Shown: positions 39,165 to 48,643, counted from the stretch's first letter. The stretch: DNA of 64,000 nt from Bacteroides faecis MAJ27 (GCF_900106755.1 NZ_FNNN01000007.1:1-64000), one strand, 5' to 3'. Notes: a model not told the origin generated them from the sequence alone. A program made the numbers and translations.

Positions 39165-40151
39165 TTATATGGACAACTCGTTAAGGACACGGATCAGGTT
39201 TTTGTCAATGGGCTTGTCGTTCTTGATAGCCTGGTCAAAAGGAACATAGACAATCTCATTGTTATGTATGCCTACCATGATATTGTGCTGGTCCTCCATC
39301 AGGGCCTGTATGGCGGCCTCACCCAGCCGGCTGGCCAATATGCGGTCGTTGGCACTTGGCGCTCCTCCCCGTTGTAGATGTCCCAGGATAGAGACCCTGA
39401 CATCATATCCGGGGTATTCCCTTTTTACCCGGTCGGCATAGTGCATGGCTCCGCCATTCTTATTGCCCGGGCTTTCCGTCACGATGACGATGCTGCTGTT
39501 CTTGGTCTTCCGGAATCCGCGTCCGATAAAAGTCTCCAGCTGATCCGCATCCGTCCGGTCTTCCGGAATAATGGCGGCCTCGGCTCCCGAGGCTATTGCG
39601 CTGTTCTGGGCGAGGAAACCGGCGTCGCGTCCCATCACCTCGACAAAGAAAATTCGGTCGTGCGAGGTGGCTGTATCCCGGATTTTGTCCACACACTCCA
39701 CAATGGTGTTCAGGGCCGTATCATATCCGATTGTAAAATCGGTACCGTACAGGTCATTGTCGATGGTACCGGGCAGTCCTATGCACGTGACAGGGTATTC
39801 CTCGGCAAATATGCGGGCTCCAGTCAGTGAGCCGTCGCCCCCGATGACTACCAGCGCCCCGATTTTTTCTTTCCTCATGGTATCGTATGCCTCTCTGCGT
39901 CCTTCCGGGGTGGTGAACGCTTCGGAACGTGCCGTTTTCAGGATGGTTCCCCCACGCTGGATGATGCTGCTCACATCCTCGGTCGTAAGTTCCCTGGACT
40001 CGCCCGCTATCAGGCCTTCGTACCCTCTGTAAATTCCTTTGACTTTGAAGCCGTTGAAAATGGCGGTACGGGTCACGGCACGGATTGCCGCATTCATTCC
40101 GGAAGCGTCCCCTCCGGAAGTAAGGATTCCTATATATTCATCTTTTTTCAT
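39165..40151 (-). CDS. pfkA: ATP-dependent 6-phosphofructokinase
   Basis: 328 residues, type A1 length. The ATP-binding start [27 protein letters not shown] and the substrate motif [11 protein letters not shown] (catalytic Asp) are present, followed by MGRDAGFLA and the conserved [11 protein letters not shown]. It phosphorylates fructose 6-phosphate to the bisphosphate, the committed glycolytic step. It is a second-copy housekeeping enzyme carried as cargo. It is intact. Confidence 0.93.
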   Translation of the reverse strand: MKKDEYIGILTSGGDASGMNAAIRAVTRTAIFNGFKVKGIYRGYEGLIAGESRELTTEDVSSIIQRGGTILKTARSEAFTTPEGRREAYDTMRKEKIGALVVIGGDGSLTGARIFAEEYPVTCIGLPGTIDNDLYGTDFTIGYDTALNTIVECVDKIRDTATSHDRIFFVEVMGRDAGFLAQNSAIASGAEAAIIPEDRTDADQLETFIGRGFRKTKNSSIVIVTESPGNKNGGAMHYADRVKREYPGYDVRVSILGHLQRGGAPSANDRILASRLGEAAIQALMEDQHNIMVGIHNNEIVYVPFDQAIKNDKPIDKNLIRVLNELSI

Positions 40152-40173
40152 CTATCTCAGTTCTTGTTTTGTT

Positions 40174-40671
40174 TCATTCTGCCAATATAGCTTTCAGTTT
40201 TTTCCGGCAGTGAAAAATACGGCTCTTTATGGTTCCCAAACTCACACCGGTTCTTTCCGCTATCTCACGGTATTTGAACCCTGACAGGTACATCTCAAAA
40301 GGTATGAAATGCGACTCCGGTATACTTTTGATGGCATTACGTATCTTTTCCAGGTCATAGTTCCTGTCCACCTCCTCTGTACGGGACTCGTCCATGATCC
40401 GCGAATAATATGCAGGATCGGAGGATATGTACAGACGGGTATGACCGACCTCCGCCCGGTAACCGTTGATAAACGTGTTACGCATGATGATAAACAGCCA
40501 CCCTTTGAAATTTGTGTTCTTGTTGTAACTTTCTTTGTGAAGCATTGCCTTGAGCAGGGTATCCTGCAGCAGATCTTCCGCCTTCTCCCTGTCCGCTGTC
40601 AGTTTGTACGCGAAACGGAACAGTTCGTCCTGTACGCTAAGCAGCTCTTTTTCAAAATTGAATTCCTTCAT
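40174..40671 (-). CDS. ECF-type RNA polymerase sigma factor
   Basis: 165 residues with sigma region 2 (DELFRFAYKLTADREKAEDLLQ, then FKGWLFIIMRNTFINGYR) and region 4 (IPFEMYLSGFKYREIAERTG and a final SLGTIKSRIFHCRKKL). No anti-sigma gene adjoins it. Its place between pfkA and hsp20 suggests it controls part of the cargo block, perhaps under stress; this is an inference from position. It starts with the ATG at 40671. Confidence 0.9.
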   Translation of the reverse strand: MKEFNFEKELLSVQDELFRFAYKLTADREKAEDLLQDTLLKAMLHKESYNKNTNFKGWLFIIMRNTFINGYRAEVGHTRLYISSDPAYYSRIMDESRTEEVDRNYDLEKIRNAIKSIPESHFIPFEMYLSGFKYREIAERTGVSLGTIKSRIFHCRKKLKAILAE

Positions 40672-40710
40672 CGGTTGTGCCGGTTCCCTGTTCCGGAAGT
40701 GCCTGTTAAA

Positions 40711-40749
40711 GGCCGGACGGCTCTCCGGACAGGAAAAGCCTGTCCGGCC
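40711..40749 (-). terminator. Stable hairpin between hsp20 and the sigma gene
   Basis: CCGGACAGG (40725-40733) pairs with CCTGTCCGG (40739-40747), with an overlapping GGCCGGAC/GTCCGGCC alternative. No long T run follows, so it may be an attenuator or processing site that separates hsp20 levels from the downstream genes. Confidence 0.5.
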
Positions 40750-40771
40750 TTACACCATTCCAGATATGGAA

Positions 40772-41200
40772 TTATTTAACCTCGATAGCCTTGGAAGTTT
40801 TTTGTTTTTCTTCCTCCTTCACTTTCGGGATTTCAATGGACAGGATCCCGTGTTCGACTTTTGCGGAAATCTTATCCTTCTCCACGTTTTCAGGTAGCAG
40901 GATGGTCTGCTGGAACTTGGAATAAGAGAATTCGCGGCGGAGATACTTCTTGTCTTTCTTCTCCTCCTTCTTCTCTTCTTTCTTTTCCATGCAGATTGTC
41001 AGGTTGTTGTTTTCGTCAACATTCACCTTGAAATCATCCTTCGTCATTCCGGGAGCCGCCATTTCAACCTTGTAGTCCTTGTCATTCTCAATGACATTGA
41101 TGGCAGGAGCCGTAACTCCCGTTTTTGCCAGCCACTCATTCTCGAAGAAATCGTTAAAAATACTCGGCAACCAGTTTGAATTTGTTTTTACAGGTACCAT
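40772..41200 (-). CDS. Small heat-shock protein Hsp20
   Basis: 142 residues from the ATG at 41200, which has a visible AGGAGG-type ribosome site 6 nt upstream, unusual in Bacteroides and favouring this start over the ATG 14 codons earlier. The alpha-crystallin domain runs from INVIENDKDYKVEMAAPGM to VEHGILSIEIPKVKEE, with a charged middle loop (KKEEKKEEKKDKK) and a short C-terminal tail. It is an ATP-independent holdase for denatured proteins under heat or oxidative stress. Confidence 0.92.
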   Translation of the reverse strand: MVPVKTNSNWLPSIFNDFFENEWLAKTGVTAPAINVIENDKDYKVEMAAPGMTKDDFKVNVDENNNLTICMEKKEEKKEEKKDKKYLRREFSYSKFQQTILLPENVEKDKISAKVEHGILSIEIPKVKEEEKQKTSKAIEVK

Positions 41201-41276
41201 TTTTACCTCCTTTTTTAAATTGTTAATAAATAAAATATTCAAAAAGACAATACAAATCAGTCTGATTGACTGACTC

Positions 41277-42026
41277 TTATCGTCTGATCATACCTTGTTC
41301 GGCTACAGCCTCCGTCCGTCTCCGTATCTCCTCCTGGTCTCCGAGGAAATAGTCCCTGACAAGCACCGGCCGTTCATCAAATTCGAATACATAAGGTACT
41401 GCCGTGGGCAGGTTCAAGAGGGATATGTCCGTATCGGAAATATTCTTGAGATGCTTGACTATCCCGCGCAGACTGTTTCCATGGGCAACGACAAGCAGGT
41501 TGTCCCTATGCATCAATGTGGGTAGGATGACACATTCCCAATAGGGCATGACACGCATGACGGCATCCTTCAGGGATTCAGTCCGTGGCAGTTCCATTTC
41601 GGGAACACCGGCGTAACGGGTGTCGTTCCCCGGATAGCGGGGATCGTCTTCCTTCACCGGCTCCGGCGACACGCCGTAACTTCTCCGCCAGATATGGACT
41701 TGTTCCTCGCCATATTTGTCTGCTGTCTCCCTTTTGTTAAGTCCCTGAAGTATGCCGTAGTGTTTCTCGTTCAACCTCCAGCTTTTCTCCACCGGGATCC
41801 AGTCTTCATTGAGACGGTCCAGAACACAATTCAACGTTTTCACAGCCCGTTTCAGATAGGATGTGTAAGCCGCCTCAAAAGAGAATCCCGCTTCTTTCAG
41901 CATATCACCGGCTTTACAGGCTTCTGCGATCCCCTTATCACTCAGGTCTACATCGGTCCAACCGGTAAAGCGGTTTTCCTTGTTCCATAGGCTCTCGCCA
42001 TGTCTCAACAATACGATCCTTTTCAT
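41277..42026 (-). CDS. gpmA: 2,3-bisphosphoglycerate-dependent phosphoglycerate mutase
   Basis: 249 residues, the usual length. The catalytic [20 protein letters not shown] carries the phosphohistidine; also [24 protein letters not shown] and the second His in [15 protein letters not shown]. It interconverts 3- and 2-phosphoglycerate in lower glycolysis. It lies 12 nt after the aldolase gene in transcription order. Confidence 0.93.
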   Translation of the reverse strand: MKRIVLLRHGESLWNKENRFTGWTDVDLSDKGIAEACKAGDMLKEAGFSFEAAYTSYLKRAVKTLNCVLDRLNEDWIPVEKSWRLNEKHYGILQGLNKRETADKYGEEQVHIWRRSYGVSPEPVKEDDPRYPGNDTRYAGVPEMELPRTESLKDAVMRVMPYWECVILPTLMHRDNLLVVAHGNSLRGIVKHLKNISDTDISLLNLPTAVPYVFEFDERPVLVRDYFLGDQEEIRRRTEAVAEQGMIRR

Positions 42027-42038
42027 GCCATATAGTTT

Positions 42039-43091
42039 TTATGCAACGGTTATCGAAGGATCCAGATAGACATCCTGAATGGTGTTCAGAAGCGAGACCC
42101 CGTCTTTCATCGTCTTCTGGAAGGCTTTTCTCCCACAGATAAGTCCCATACCTCCGGCACGTTTGTTCACCACTGCGGTTACGACGGCATCATGCAGGTC
42201 AGATGTCCCATGGGACTCGCCCCCCGAATTGATCAGGCCAACCCTTCCCATATACCCGTTGGCCACCTGGTAGCGGCAGAGGTCTATCGGATGGTCGGAG
42301 ACCAGTTCCGTATACATACGCCCGTCGGTCTTACCGAATCCGATGGCTTTAAAACCTCCATTGTTGGACGGCAGCTTCTGCTTCACGATATCAGCCTTGA
42401 TGGTGACCCCGATATGGTTGGCCTGCCCTGTCAGATCTGCTGCCGCATGATAGTCAATCCCGTCTTTCTTAAAACTGCTGTTTCTCAGATAACACCACAA
42501 TACCGTGGCCATCCCCAACTCATGGGCATATTCAAACGCCTGTGAGACCTCCACAATCTGGCGGCGGCTTTGTTCCGAACCGAAATAGATAGTTGCCCCC
42601 ACGGCAACGGCACCCATGTTCCATGCCTCCTTCACTGTACCGAACATGACCTGGTCATAACTGTTCGGATAAGTCAGCAGCTCGTTATGGTTCAACTTCA
42701 CGATGAAAGGAATCTTATGGGCGTACTTACGTGCCACAGCTCCCAGAACTCCGAATGTGGATGCCACGGCGTTGCATCCTCCCTCGATAGCGAGTTTCAC
42801 AATGTTCCCGGGATCGAAGTAAAGAGGATTGGGTGCAAAGGATGCTCCGGCAGAATGTTCTATCCCCTGATCCACCGGCAGGATGGAGACATACCCGGTA
42901 TTGGCCAGACGCCCGTGCCCGTACAGGGCTTGCAGGCTCTCCAAGGTGCGTATATTCCTGTCGGAATCCACCCATGCCTTGTCTATCATATTCGGCTCGG
43001 GGATATGGATGAGTTTCTTGTCTATTGTCTTGCATACATGGTCCAGGTAGTATCCTGCCTGCGTTCCCAACAAATCAATAATCGTGCTCAT
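42039..43091 (-). CDS. fbaB: Class I fructose-bisphosphate aldolase (FbaB/DhnA type)
   Basis: 350 residues from the ATG at 43091 ([16 protein letters not shown]). The frame is open further upstream, but that part overlaps the ferritin gene and shows no homology. Motifs include [26 protein letters not shown] (Schiff-base lysine region), [13 protein letters not shown] and [10 protein letters not shown]. It cleaves fructose 1,6-bisphosphate without metal. A metal-independent aldolase is notable next to ferritin and stress genes, because class II enzymes are oxidant- and metal-sensitive. Confidence 0.88.
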   Translation of the reverse strand: MSTIIDLLGTQAGYYLDHVCKTIDKKLIHIPEPNMIDKAWVDSDRNIRTLESLQALYGHGRLANTGYVSILPVDQGIEHSAGASFAPNPLYFDPGNIVKLAIEGGCNAVASTFGVLGAVARKYAHKIPFIVKLNHNELLTYPNSYDQVMFGTVKEAWNMGAVAVGATIYFGSEQSRRQIVEVSQAFEYAHELGMATVLWCYLRNSSFKKDGIDYHAAADLTGQANHIGVTIKADIVKQKLPSNNGGFKAIGFGKTDGRMYTELVSDHPIDLCRYQVANGYMGRVGLINSGGESHGTSDLHDAVVTAVVNKRAGGMGLICGRKAFQKTMKDGVSLLNTIQDVYLDPSITVA

Positions 43092-43114
43092 GTCAGTCGT
43101 TTTTTTATTCCAAA

Positions 43115-43597
43115 TCAGGACTGGCGTTCCCCCAGTTTTGCATCCATGAAAAGGATGCCGCTCTCTCCGGCTTTCTTCATCAGGTTTACGATGTTCAGGA
43201 AATTCGCCTCTTCCTCCACCTGCTCCCTGACAAATCCCCAAAGAAAATCACGGGTGGCATTGTCTTTCTCCTCGGAAGCCAGATGTACCAGTTCGTCAAT
43301 CAATCTGGAAACATGTCTCTCGTGTTCCAAGGCATGTTCAAAGACTTCGGTGGGACTGCCCCAACCCTGTGGAACCACATCGACCTTGTCCACTTTTGCC
43401 TCCGCCTCACGTTTGGCCATATATTCGGCGATGGCACATGCGTGTCCTGTCTCTTCCGCCGATTGCTTGCGCATCCAGCGGGCCATGCCGGAAAAACCTT
43501 CCTTTTCCAGATAGAAGGACATTGAAAGATACAGGTTGGCGGACCATAATTCCGCAGTAATCTGCCCGTTCAGGGCCTTTTGTAAATTCTCGGTCAT
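43115..43597 (-). CDS. ftnA: Non-haem ferritin
   Basis: 160 residues, a four-helix bundle. Ferroxidase ligands are in place: Glu in [16 protein letters not shown], Glu and His in [14 protein letters not shown], Glu in [15 protein letters not shown] and the late [12 protein letters not shown]. It stores iron and detoxifies Fe(II)/peroxide in the cytoplasm. The gene precedes fbaB by 23 nt. Confidence 0.93.
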   Translation of the reverse strand: MTENLQKALNGQITAELWSANLYLSMSFYLEKEGFSGMARWMRKQSAEETGHACAIAEYMAKREAEAKVDKVDVVPQGWGSPTEVFEHALEHERHVSRLIDELVHLASEEKDNATRDFLWGFVREQVEEEANFLNIVNLMKKAGESGILFMDAKLGERQS

Positions 43598-43643
43598 AAT
43601 GAATCTAATTTTTAATGTTGGTACTATTTTTTATTTTTCATAT

Positions 43644-44291
43644 TCAGGGGCAAGCGTGTGCTTGTCTCAAAATATCTGTCAGGACAGGTTGCATCCCGTT
43701 TATGAAACATTCCACGGCGATGACCATCAGAATAAGCCCCATCAGTCTCATCATCACATTATTTCCGGTTTCTCCAAGAATTTTCAAAAGCCGCGTTGAC
43801 ACGCAAAGGATAATGAAAGAGAGGAGACAGACTAGGGCGATCACGCAAACCAGTGCAATTTTGAAAATATGCTCAGGGGCATCTTCCATCAGTGTTATGC
43901 CGCTTGAAATTACACCCGGACCGCACAGCATCGGAACGGCAAGAGGCGTGACGGTGATGTTCCTGGAATATTCTTTTTTCTCGTTCTCGTTCAGTTTCAC
44001 ATGGGTGAAGTGTGCCTGCAGCATGTCATATCCGATTTTAAAGATGATGATACCTCCCGCAATCCGGAAACCATTGGTCGAGATCCCGAAAAAATGGAAC
44101 AGGAACCTGCCGCACAAGGTGAAAAGTACCAGTATGACGAACGTGAGGGCGCAGGATTTTAAGGCGATGCTCCGGCGTTCTCCGGCACTCATGCCCTCGG
44201 TCATCTGCAGGAAAACCGGCATCACTCCGAGGGGGTCCATCAATGTGAACAACGAAGTGAAACACAACATTGAGTATGCGAATATATCCAT
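43644..44291 (-). CDS. MarC-family integral membrane protein
   Basis: 215 residues with six predicted membrane segments (LCFTSLFTLMDPLGVMPVFL at the start, then KSCALTFVILVLFTLCG, ISTNGFRIAGGIIIFKIGYD, and later TVTPLAVPMLCGPGVIS and LLSFIILCVSTRLL). It belongs to the MarC/UPF0056 family, whose transport role is unsettled. It lies 47 nt upstream of ferritin in the cargo block. Confidence 0.85.
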   Translation of the reverse strand: MDIFAYSMLCFTSLFTLMDPLGVMPVFLQMTEGMSAGERRSIALKSCALTFVILVLFTLCGRFLFHFFGISTNGFRIAGGIIIFKIGYDMLQAHFTHVKLNENEKKEYSRNITVTPLAVPMLCGPGVISSGITLMEDAPEHIFKIALVCVIALVCLLSFIILCVSTRLLKILGETGNNVMMRLMGLILMVIAVECFINGMQPVLTDILRQAHACP

Positions 44292-44371
44292 AGGATGATA
44301 CTTGTTTTATTTTTAGACCATTATTTTCTCTGTGAACAATAAACTCCGGTCAGGTTACACGATTTGACACA

Positions 44372-44827
44372 TCATATGAAGCAGGGCAGCCTGCGTTCAT
44401 ATTCCATGGCCAGGATACGCAACAATTCCATAAACACCGTACTTACATATATCCGTTTTGTGTACAGCCCCTTGATGAAAGAATGGATGGATGAATCCGT
44501 ATTCTGGCATAGTACGTGAAGTTCGGATATCTGACGGGATATATATTGTTCATGTTCAAGCAGGGTGTTCAAGGCAGCCAGCGGTGTCGGCCATTGCCGG
44601 ATGTCGCGCCTGATTTCATGGATGGTTACAGCACCTCCTTCATGATAGATGCGGTTCATCATCTGATAGACCTTGCCCATATTGTCCTGTGCCTGTGCAC
44701 TTAGCCATGAGGCCAATATCGGAAGTTGCTGCCCCTCAAAATAGACCTGCAATGACAGGTACAGGTTAGTTGACCAGATTTCTGTATTGATCAATGTGTT
44801 CATCGCATATTCAATTCGTTTATCCAT
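44372..44827 (-). CDS. Ferritin-like protein lacking the diiron ligands
   Basis: 151 residues from the ATG at 44827 (the ATG at 44872 would add 15). It is clearly related to ferritin: TEIWSTNLYLSLQVYFEGQQ, LLEHEQYISRQISEL. The ExxH ligand pair of helix B is replaced (SAQAQDNMGKVYQM), and the late Gln/Glu ligand helix reads IKGLYTKRIYVSTVFMEL. It should therefore not oxidise iron. It may be a structural subunit co-assembling with the intact ferritin 1 kb downstream. Intact frame. Confidence 0.7.
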   Translation of the reverse strand: MDKRIEYAMNTLINTEIWSTNLYLSLQVYFEGQQLPILASWLSAQAQDNMGKVYQMMNRIYHEGGAVTIHEIRRDIRQWPTPLAALNTLLEHEQYISRQISELHVLCQNTDSSIHSFIKGLYTKRIYVSTVFMELLRILAMEYERRLPCFI

Positions 44828-45008
44828 GGCTGTTCTGATATTTGAAATTAGACAAAATAAATCGTAATTCATATCCTGCAATAATCATGAATTTATGTGA
44901 TAGCATCTGTAAATCGGACTCTTATGGAGTTGTAAAATGAATTTTAATGCTTGCGAGACAAATAGTCATAAAAATGTATAATTATCATGCCTTTTTGTCA
45001 CAAGATCC

Positions 45009-45188
45009 CTACAACATTCTCAACAAGATATCCAGTTCTTTCTCTATCATGTTGATCTTGTCGTATATGTAATCCAGCGTATTATGATAGTGCAGGCAGG
45101 CCCTGCATTCCTGCAATTCCCTTGACAGGGAGAGTATTTGTTGCCAAAGTTCCTCTTCTGTATGTCCAGGGGGATTATTGAATGCCAT
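45009..45188 (-). CDS. Small helical protein of 59 residues
   Basis: ATG at 45188 to TAG at 45009: MAFNNPPGHTEEELWQQILS at the start, then a heptad-like helix with ECRACLHYHN and an end in EKELDILLRML. It is too short for a firm call, but the codon use looks coding, and it lies in the right orientation at the head of the cargo block. Its CxxC (CRAC) could bind metal. Family unknown. Confidence 0.45.
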   Translation of the reverse strand: MAFNNPPGHTEEELWQQILSLSRELQECRACLHYHNTLDYIYDKINMIEKELDILLRML

Positions 45189-45414
45189 AAATGGATTCAG
45201 AGAAACTGTTTGGCATGTAATTTGTGTAATAATAGCCGCAAGTCCCGAAAAGGGGCAGGAATGGAAACAAAAAGGCAGAGAATTCCACTAAAGACAGTAA
45301 CAGACAGAGGAATGAAAACGGAAGGCAGGACCTGTCCGGTTTTGAAACAAATTGCTTTCATAATGCGATTATATGACAACTCTGTTCCCTGAAGTTGTGT
45401 TTATATAAAGTTAA

Positions 45415-45487
45415 GCGTGGGAACTTTGGTATTACCGTTCAGAAGTATCCCCATACTCAACAACATATAATACACAAAGCCCCACGC
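45415..45487 (-). ncRNA. Candidate structured leader RNA upstream of the cargo block
   Basis: GCGTGGG pairs with CCCACGC over seven bases, continued by CTTTG/CAAAG, around an inner AGTAT-CCCC-ATACT hairpin. It lies between a minus-strand promoter and the first cargo gene. The minus strand also encodes a short peptide across it (ATG near 45464, about 21 codons). It has the same outer GCGTGG...CCACGC frame as 23949-24017. A leader-peptide attenuator is one reading. Confidence 0.35.
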
Positions 45488-45626
45488 CTATATATGCTAA
45501 CAAGATATAATAGTGCATAGGGACACCTGATGTATTATCCAATTGTTGTCTTGAAATTGGGGATTTCCTGAACATGGATAATGCCTAACGCTTACTGTTA
45601 TTAATCTTTTTTGGTAAAAGACAAGG

Positions 45627-45657
45627 CAAAAATACTAAAAGAATTGATTCGCGTCAA
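45627..45657 (-). promoter_or_regulatory. Bacteroides-type promoter facing the cargo block
   Basis: On the minus strand, a -33 TTG (45657-45655) is followed after 20 nt by TATTTTTG (45634-45627), an exact TAnnTTTG -7 box. Spacing fits the Bacteroides consensus. It would transcribe the hairpin at 45415-45487 and then the cargo genes. Confidence 0.5.
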
Positions 45658-45676
45658 TAAAAATCCAACTTTTTTA

Positions 45677-45792
45677 TTATTTTACTCTCTGCGCCACTGA
45701 ATTTCATCGCTCTCCGCTCTCCAAATCCCGTGCCCTTCAGCGATAAGTAATCCTGAGTTCATCAATTGCCTCATAAAAGAGCTTTTGTACAT
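45677..45792 (-). pseudogene. ISL3-like transposase remnant, downstream piece
   Basis: Minus-strand reading continues the 48662-48949 fragment across the IS insertion: VQKLFYEAIDELRITYR, TGA (45739-45737), then RARDLESGER and further stops. ISL3-type transposases read RFHVQKL...LRINYRWEA here, so the first TGA again replaces Trp. It is degenerate beyond that point. Confidence 0.6.
45788..45792. repeat. Left target-site duplication TACAT
   Basis: TACAT directly before the left inverted repeat at 45793, matching TACAT at 48662-48666. Confidence 0.75.
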
Positions 45793-45958
45793 CCTAAAAT
45801 CCGCAACCTGTAATATTTTTGATATCTGGGGTTGCAGATACCTCTCTAAAACGACTCGTTTTCGTAAAGAACCCTAATGGTGCAGTCGCAAGAGACAAAA
45901 TCCCCTTACCCCATGATGCGACTTGAGGCAATACGCAAAAGGCCACGAAGATTTGAGG

Positions 45959-47245
45959 CTACCCAAAATCAAATTTGAAGGCCATCATGTATGCATCATT
46001 GCTTGTGTATATGTTCAGTATGTGCTGTCTTGCAGTCTTAATCCATTTTGCAGGGACAGAAACATACTTGAATACAAAAGTTTTGATTCTGCTTGTGCGT
46101 TTAAGTCCAAAGCTCTTCATGTTTGCGTCAGATATGAGGTGTCTGTAAAAGTTTCGTATTAAAGCGGTCAGAAGCAGGAACACCGTGTTTTCCGCCATGA
46201 ACGATTTTGGCAGCCGTTTCCAGCCAAAGCCGTTGTTCATGTCGTCCAATACACGCTCAGCACCGCCACGCTTGTTGTAATACTCCACGATGTCACGGTC
46301 TGTCGAAGTATAGTCATTTGTCAGTATGCATCTGTATGTATATTCCCCTTCCCACAGGTCGAGTTCCTTGTTGATGCTTCTTTGCCGCTGTATGACAAGG
46401 CGGTACGCTTTGCCGACCCATTTCTCTGCAATGATGGAGCATATCTCAAACTCGTGACCGTTTATGTATTCGGTCTTCCATCCGCGCAAGGCAAAGATAT
46501 CGTCATACAACGATACACACCTGTTTGCGCGGATATAAAAATGCCGACTGTGCTTCTCCACCATTTCCACCATAGCCTCAGAGCATGAGCCACAATCCAT
46601 CCTCGCACGGTTTATATGTATTCTGGCATTCTCCAAACGCTCAAAAATACGTTTTAGAGTGTCTTCCTGATGGAAACGGACATTGGTATTGCCGTCGCGG
46701 TTCTCTATCCCGACGATGACATCGCCGACCGTTGCTATTCCTGGACTGTAACCGGTAAACTTCTTGTAGGTTATTTTTGCGTCAAATTTCTCCGTCTCAA
46801 TGAACTGGTGGTCAAAATCAAAGTCATATTCATTGTCTGGCAGCAACTGTCCAGTTGCCAGCAATGCATTGACAAGCAGATTGTTAAGGTCGGAAGCCAC
46901 GTTGAAGTCGTAGCTTTTGCCCGAATCAGACCTGTAGGTCAGATTCGGTGTGGTCAATTCACGAATGGCCCTAAGTATTGTGTCTGCGCTGCATGTACGG
47001 AGGGGTGGATGCAAGCAAAGTGCTTCCATAAGGTGTGAGGTCACGTCTTCGACACATGACCCTCCACAGAAATATACGCACATCAGAGAACGTATTATCT
47101 CGCTATATTGATAGCCATACACTTTGCTACGCAAACCTAAAGTAGAGTCTATTGTACAAGACAACATCCTGTCGAATTTCTCCATAATTGGAAATATACC
47201 ACCAAAAGATGTGAGTTTCTCGGATTTTATTTGTACTTTTACCAT
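45959..47245 (-). CDS. IS1380-family transposase
   Basis: 428 residues, intact. DDE-type transposase: GLRSKVYGYQYSEIIRSLMC near the start, RMDCGSCSEAMVEMVEKHSR with the second catalytic region, and TDRDIVEYYNKRGGAERVLD carrying the third acidic residue. It resembles IS614/IS942-type elements of B. fragilis, which are known for outward promoters that switch on neighbouring genes. All Trp codons are TGG. Confidence 0.9.
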   Translation of the reverse strand: MVKVQIKSEKLTSFGGIFPIMEKFDRMLSCTIDSTLGLRSKVYGYQYSEIIRSLMCVYFCGGSCVEDVTSHLMEALCLHPPLRTCSADTILRAIRELTTPNLTYRSDSGKSYDFNVASDLNNLLVNALLATGQLLPDNEYDFDFDHQFIETEKFDAKITYKKFTGYSPGIATVGDVIVGIENRDGNTNVRFHQEDTLKRIFERLENARIHINRARMDCGSCSEAMVEMVEKHSRHFYIRANRCVSLYDDIFALRGWKTEYINGHEFEICSIIAEKWVGKAYRLVIQRQRSINKELDLWEGEYTYRCILTNDYTSTDRDIVEYYNKRGGAERVLDDMNNGFGWKRLPKSFMAENTVFLLLTALIRNFYRHLISDANMKSFGLKRTSRIKTFVFKYVSVPAKWIKTARQHILNIYTSNDAYMMAFKFDFG

Positions 47246-47267
47246 GCTTGATGAGGTTTTGTTTGAC

Positions 47268-47275
47268 TATTTTTG
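47268..47275 (+). promoter_or_regulatory. Outward-facing -7 box in the IS right end
   Basis: TATTTTTG matches TAnnTTTG. It lies upstream of the transposase start and points to the araC-type gene 148 nt away. The best upstream TTG is 17 nt off, slightly short of consensus. Confidence 0.35.
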
Positions 47276-47391
47276 CAACACTAAGTTAAGTGAATCCTTT
47301 GACATGACAAAATCCTGAGCCGCTCGGCTTTGCCGCTTGGCTTGTCCAAGAACTTTTTGTTGTTCAGGATATTATAAAAGTTAAAATTTAT

Positions 47392-47409
47392 AGTGTTGCG
47401 GAATTAAGG
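47392..47409. repeat. Inner right terminal repeat of the IS1380-type element
   Basis: AGTGTTGCGGAATTAAGG; it differs from the outer copy at 48644-48661 in one base and is complementary in its last ~14 bases to the left end at 45793. No target duplication adjoins it. Confidence 0.7.
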
Positions 47410-47422
47410 TAATAACAATACT

Positions 47423-48550
47423 ATGAAATCGTTATTCATATTACAACTTGTATGTTGCGTCATTACAGCCATGCTAGCATTGCAATTAGCCATGGCAAGT
47501 TTGCAGGTGAGATGGAAGGTGTGGCGCTACGAAATATCAAGATGGATTCTCGTTGCATCCATGCTATTCTTCTCCGTCCACTACCTCTTACAGATGATTC
47601 ATGGACTCCGTGCACAAGGTACCGATGTGGGCGCAGCATTCAACATATTGTTCTATACTCCAGTGGCATTTGCCATCACTCTCTCCATAATCAACATAGA
47701 GAGCACAGGCAACAAAGTGCGACGGTATTGTTTACGTGGTATGATGGCATACATACTCATCGCCATAGTTTTCGTCATTGGCATGTTCAAAAGTCAAAGT
47801 TTACACATTGGCAATATGCTCTATGTGATGCTCGGTCTTTTTGTGGCTAGCATGGCATATTTTATTCTTATCATTCGCAAAGAAACAAAAGCCCGAAAGC
47901 AGAAGCTCATGGAGAATTTCGGAATCGACTTGATTCCATACGTGCGCTATTCGCAAGCCAGCATCATTTTGCTATACTTTGCTGCTGGACTCCTTCCTGT
48001 AGCAATCCTCTTCAATACCTTATTATATATAATAGGTCCCTTGATATTACTCTCTGTCATCTTTTTCGTCCACACTTTCATTGCTATGGGCTATTACATC
48101 ACACCCAAAGAAGTCATTCCTGAGGAAAATGACGCAGAAGCAAAAGTCACGGAAGCAGAAGACATGAAAGACGGCAAGAACACTCATGGCACAAATATCT
48201 TGACAGCTAATAGAAAGATGGAAATAGAATTAGCCCTCAAGAAATGGTGTGAAGAGGGATTTTATAAGGACTATGAAGTTAACATCTATTCGCTAGCTAC
48301 CAAGTTGGGATACAAGAAAAACGAACTGACAGAATACTTCAATCAGTCAGAATACACCAATTTTAGAACCTGGCTTAGCGACATTCGTTTTAATGAGGCT
48401 GTTCGCATGATGAAAGCCAACCCCGAATATAGCATTGACGCTATTTCCACAGAGTGCGGTTTCTCATCCCACACATGGATTTATCGTATATTCAAACAAA
48501 AAACGGGCATGTCACCTAGCCAATGGCGCAAACAGTTTGCCTCCATCTAA
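47423..48550 (+). CDS. Membrane-anchored AraC-family transcription regulator
   Basis: 375 residues. About seven N-terminal membrane segments (LQLVCCVITAMLALQLAMAS to FVHTFIAMGYYITPKE), an acidic linker, then a C-terminal AraC-type double HTH (about 275-375: VNIYSLATKLGYKKNELTEY, IDAISTECGFSSHTWIYRIF, ending GMSPSQWRKQF). It is likely a one-component sensor tied to the inner membrane. It starts 13 nt after the inner IS right end, so it was captured with almost no upstream DNA and may use an IS promoter. Intact. Confidence 0.85.
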   Translation: MKSLFILQLVCCVITAMLALQLAMASLQVRWKVWRYEISRWILVASMLFFSVHYLLQMIHGLRAQGTDVGAAFNILFYTPVAFAITLSIINIESTGNKVRRYCLRGMMAYILIAIVFVIGMFKSQSLHIGNMLYVMLGLFVASMAYFILIIRKETKARKQKLMENFGIDLIPYVRYSQASIILLYFAAGLLPVAILFNTLLYIIGPLILLSVIFFVHTFIAMGYYITPKEVIPEENDAEAKVTEAEDMKDGKNTHGTNILTANRKMEIELALKKWCEEGFYKDYEVNIYSLATKLGYKKNELTEYFNQSEYTNFRTWLSDIRFNEAVRMMKANPEYSIDAISTECGFSSHTWIYRIFKQKTGMSPSQWRKQFASI

Positions 48551-48643
48551 ATGCGTATTTTTGTAATTTCGCATTAAATAGCATTTAAAAGAGGTGTGTC
48601 AGCGTTTTGACACAACCTCTACTTAAAAGATTTAATTTACAAT

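Larger units (their letters stand above)
45189..45676. other. Intergenic region at the probable right end of the element
   Basis: It contains the GAAACA-type palindrome (45344-45359), the 73-nt hairpin element (45415-45487) and a minus-strand promoter (45627-45657). The right element boundary should lie here; no direct repeat could be matched to the left side by eye. Confidence 0.4.

Noticed and set aside
43092..43241. 50-codon N-terminal extension of the aldolase
   Set aside because: It overlaps the ferritin gene and has no aldolase similarity. The ATG at 43091 gives the normal start.
45197..45379. 60-codon minus-strand open frame upstream of the cargo
   Set aside because: It has no homology, overlaps the start of the better 59-residue frame's upstream region and shows no supporting features.
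45415..45487. tRNA gene (7-bp acceptor-like stem, 73 nt, TCA in a loop)
   Set aside because: There is no T-loop consensus, no D-arm and a poor anticodon stem, so it cannot be called a suppressor tRNA.
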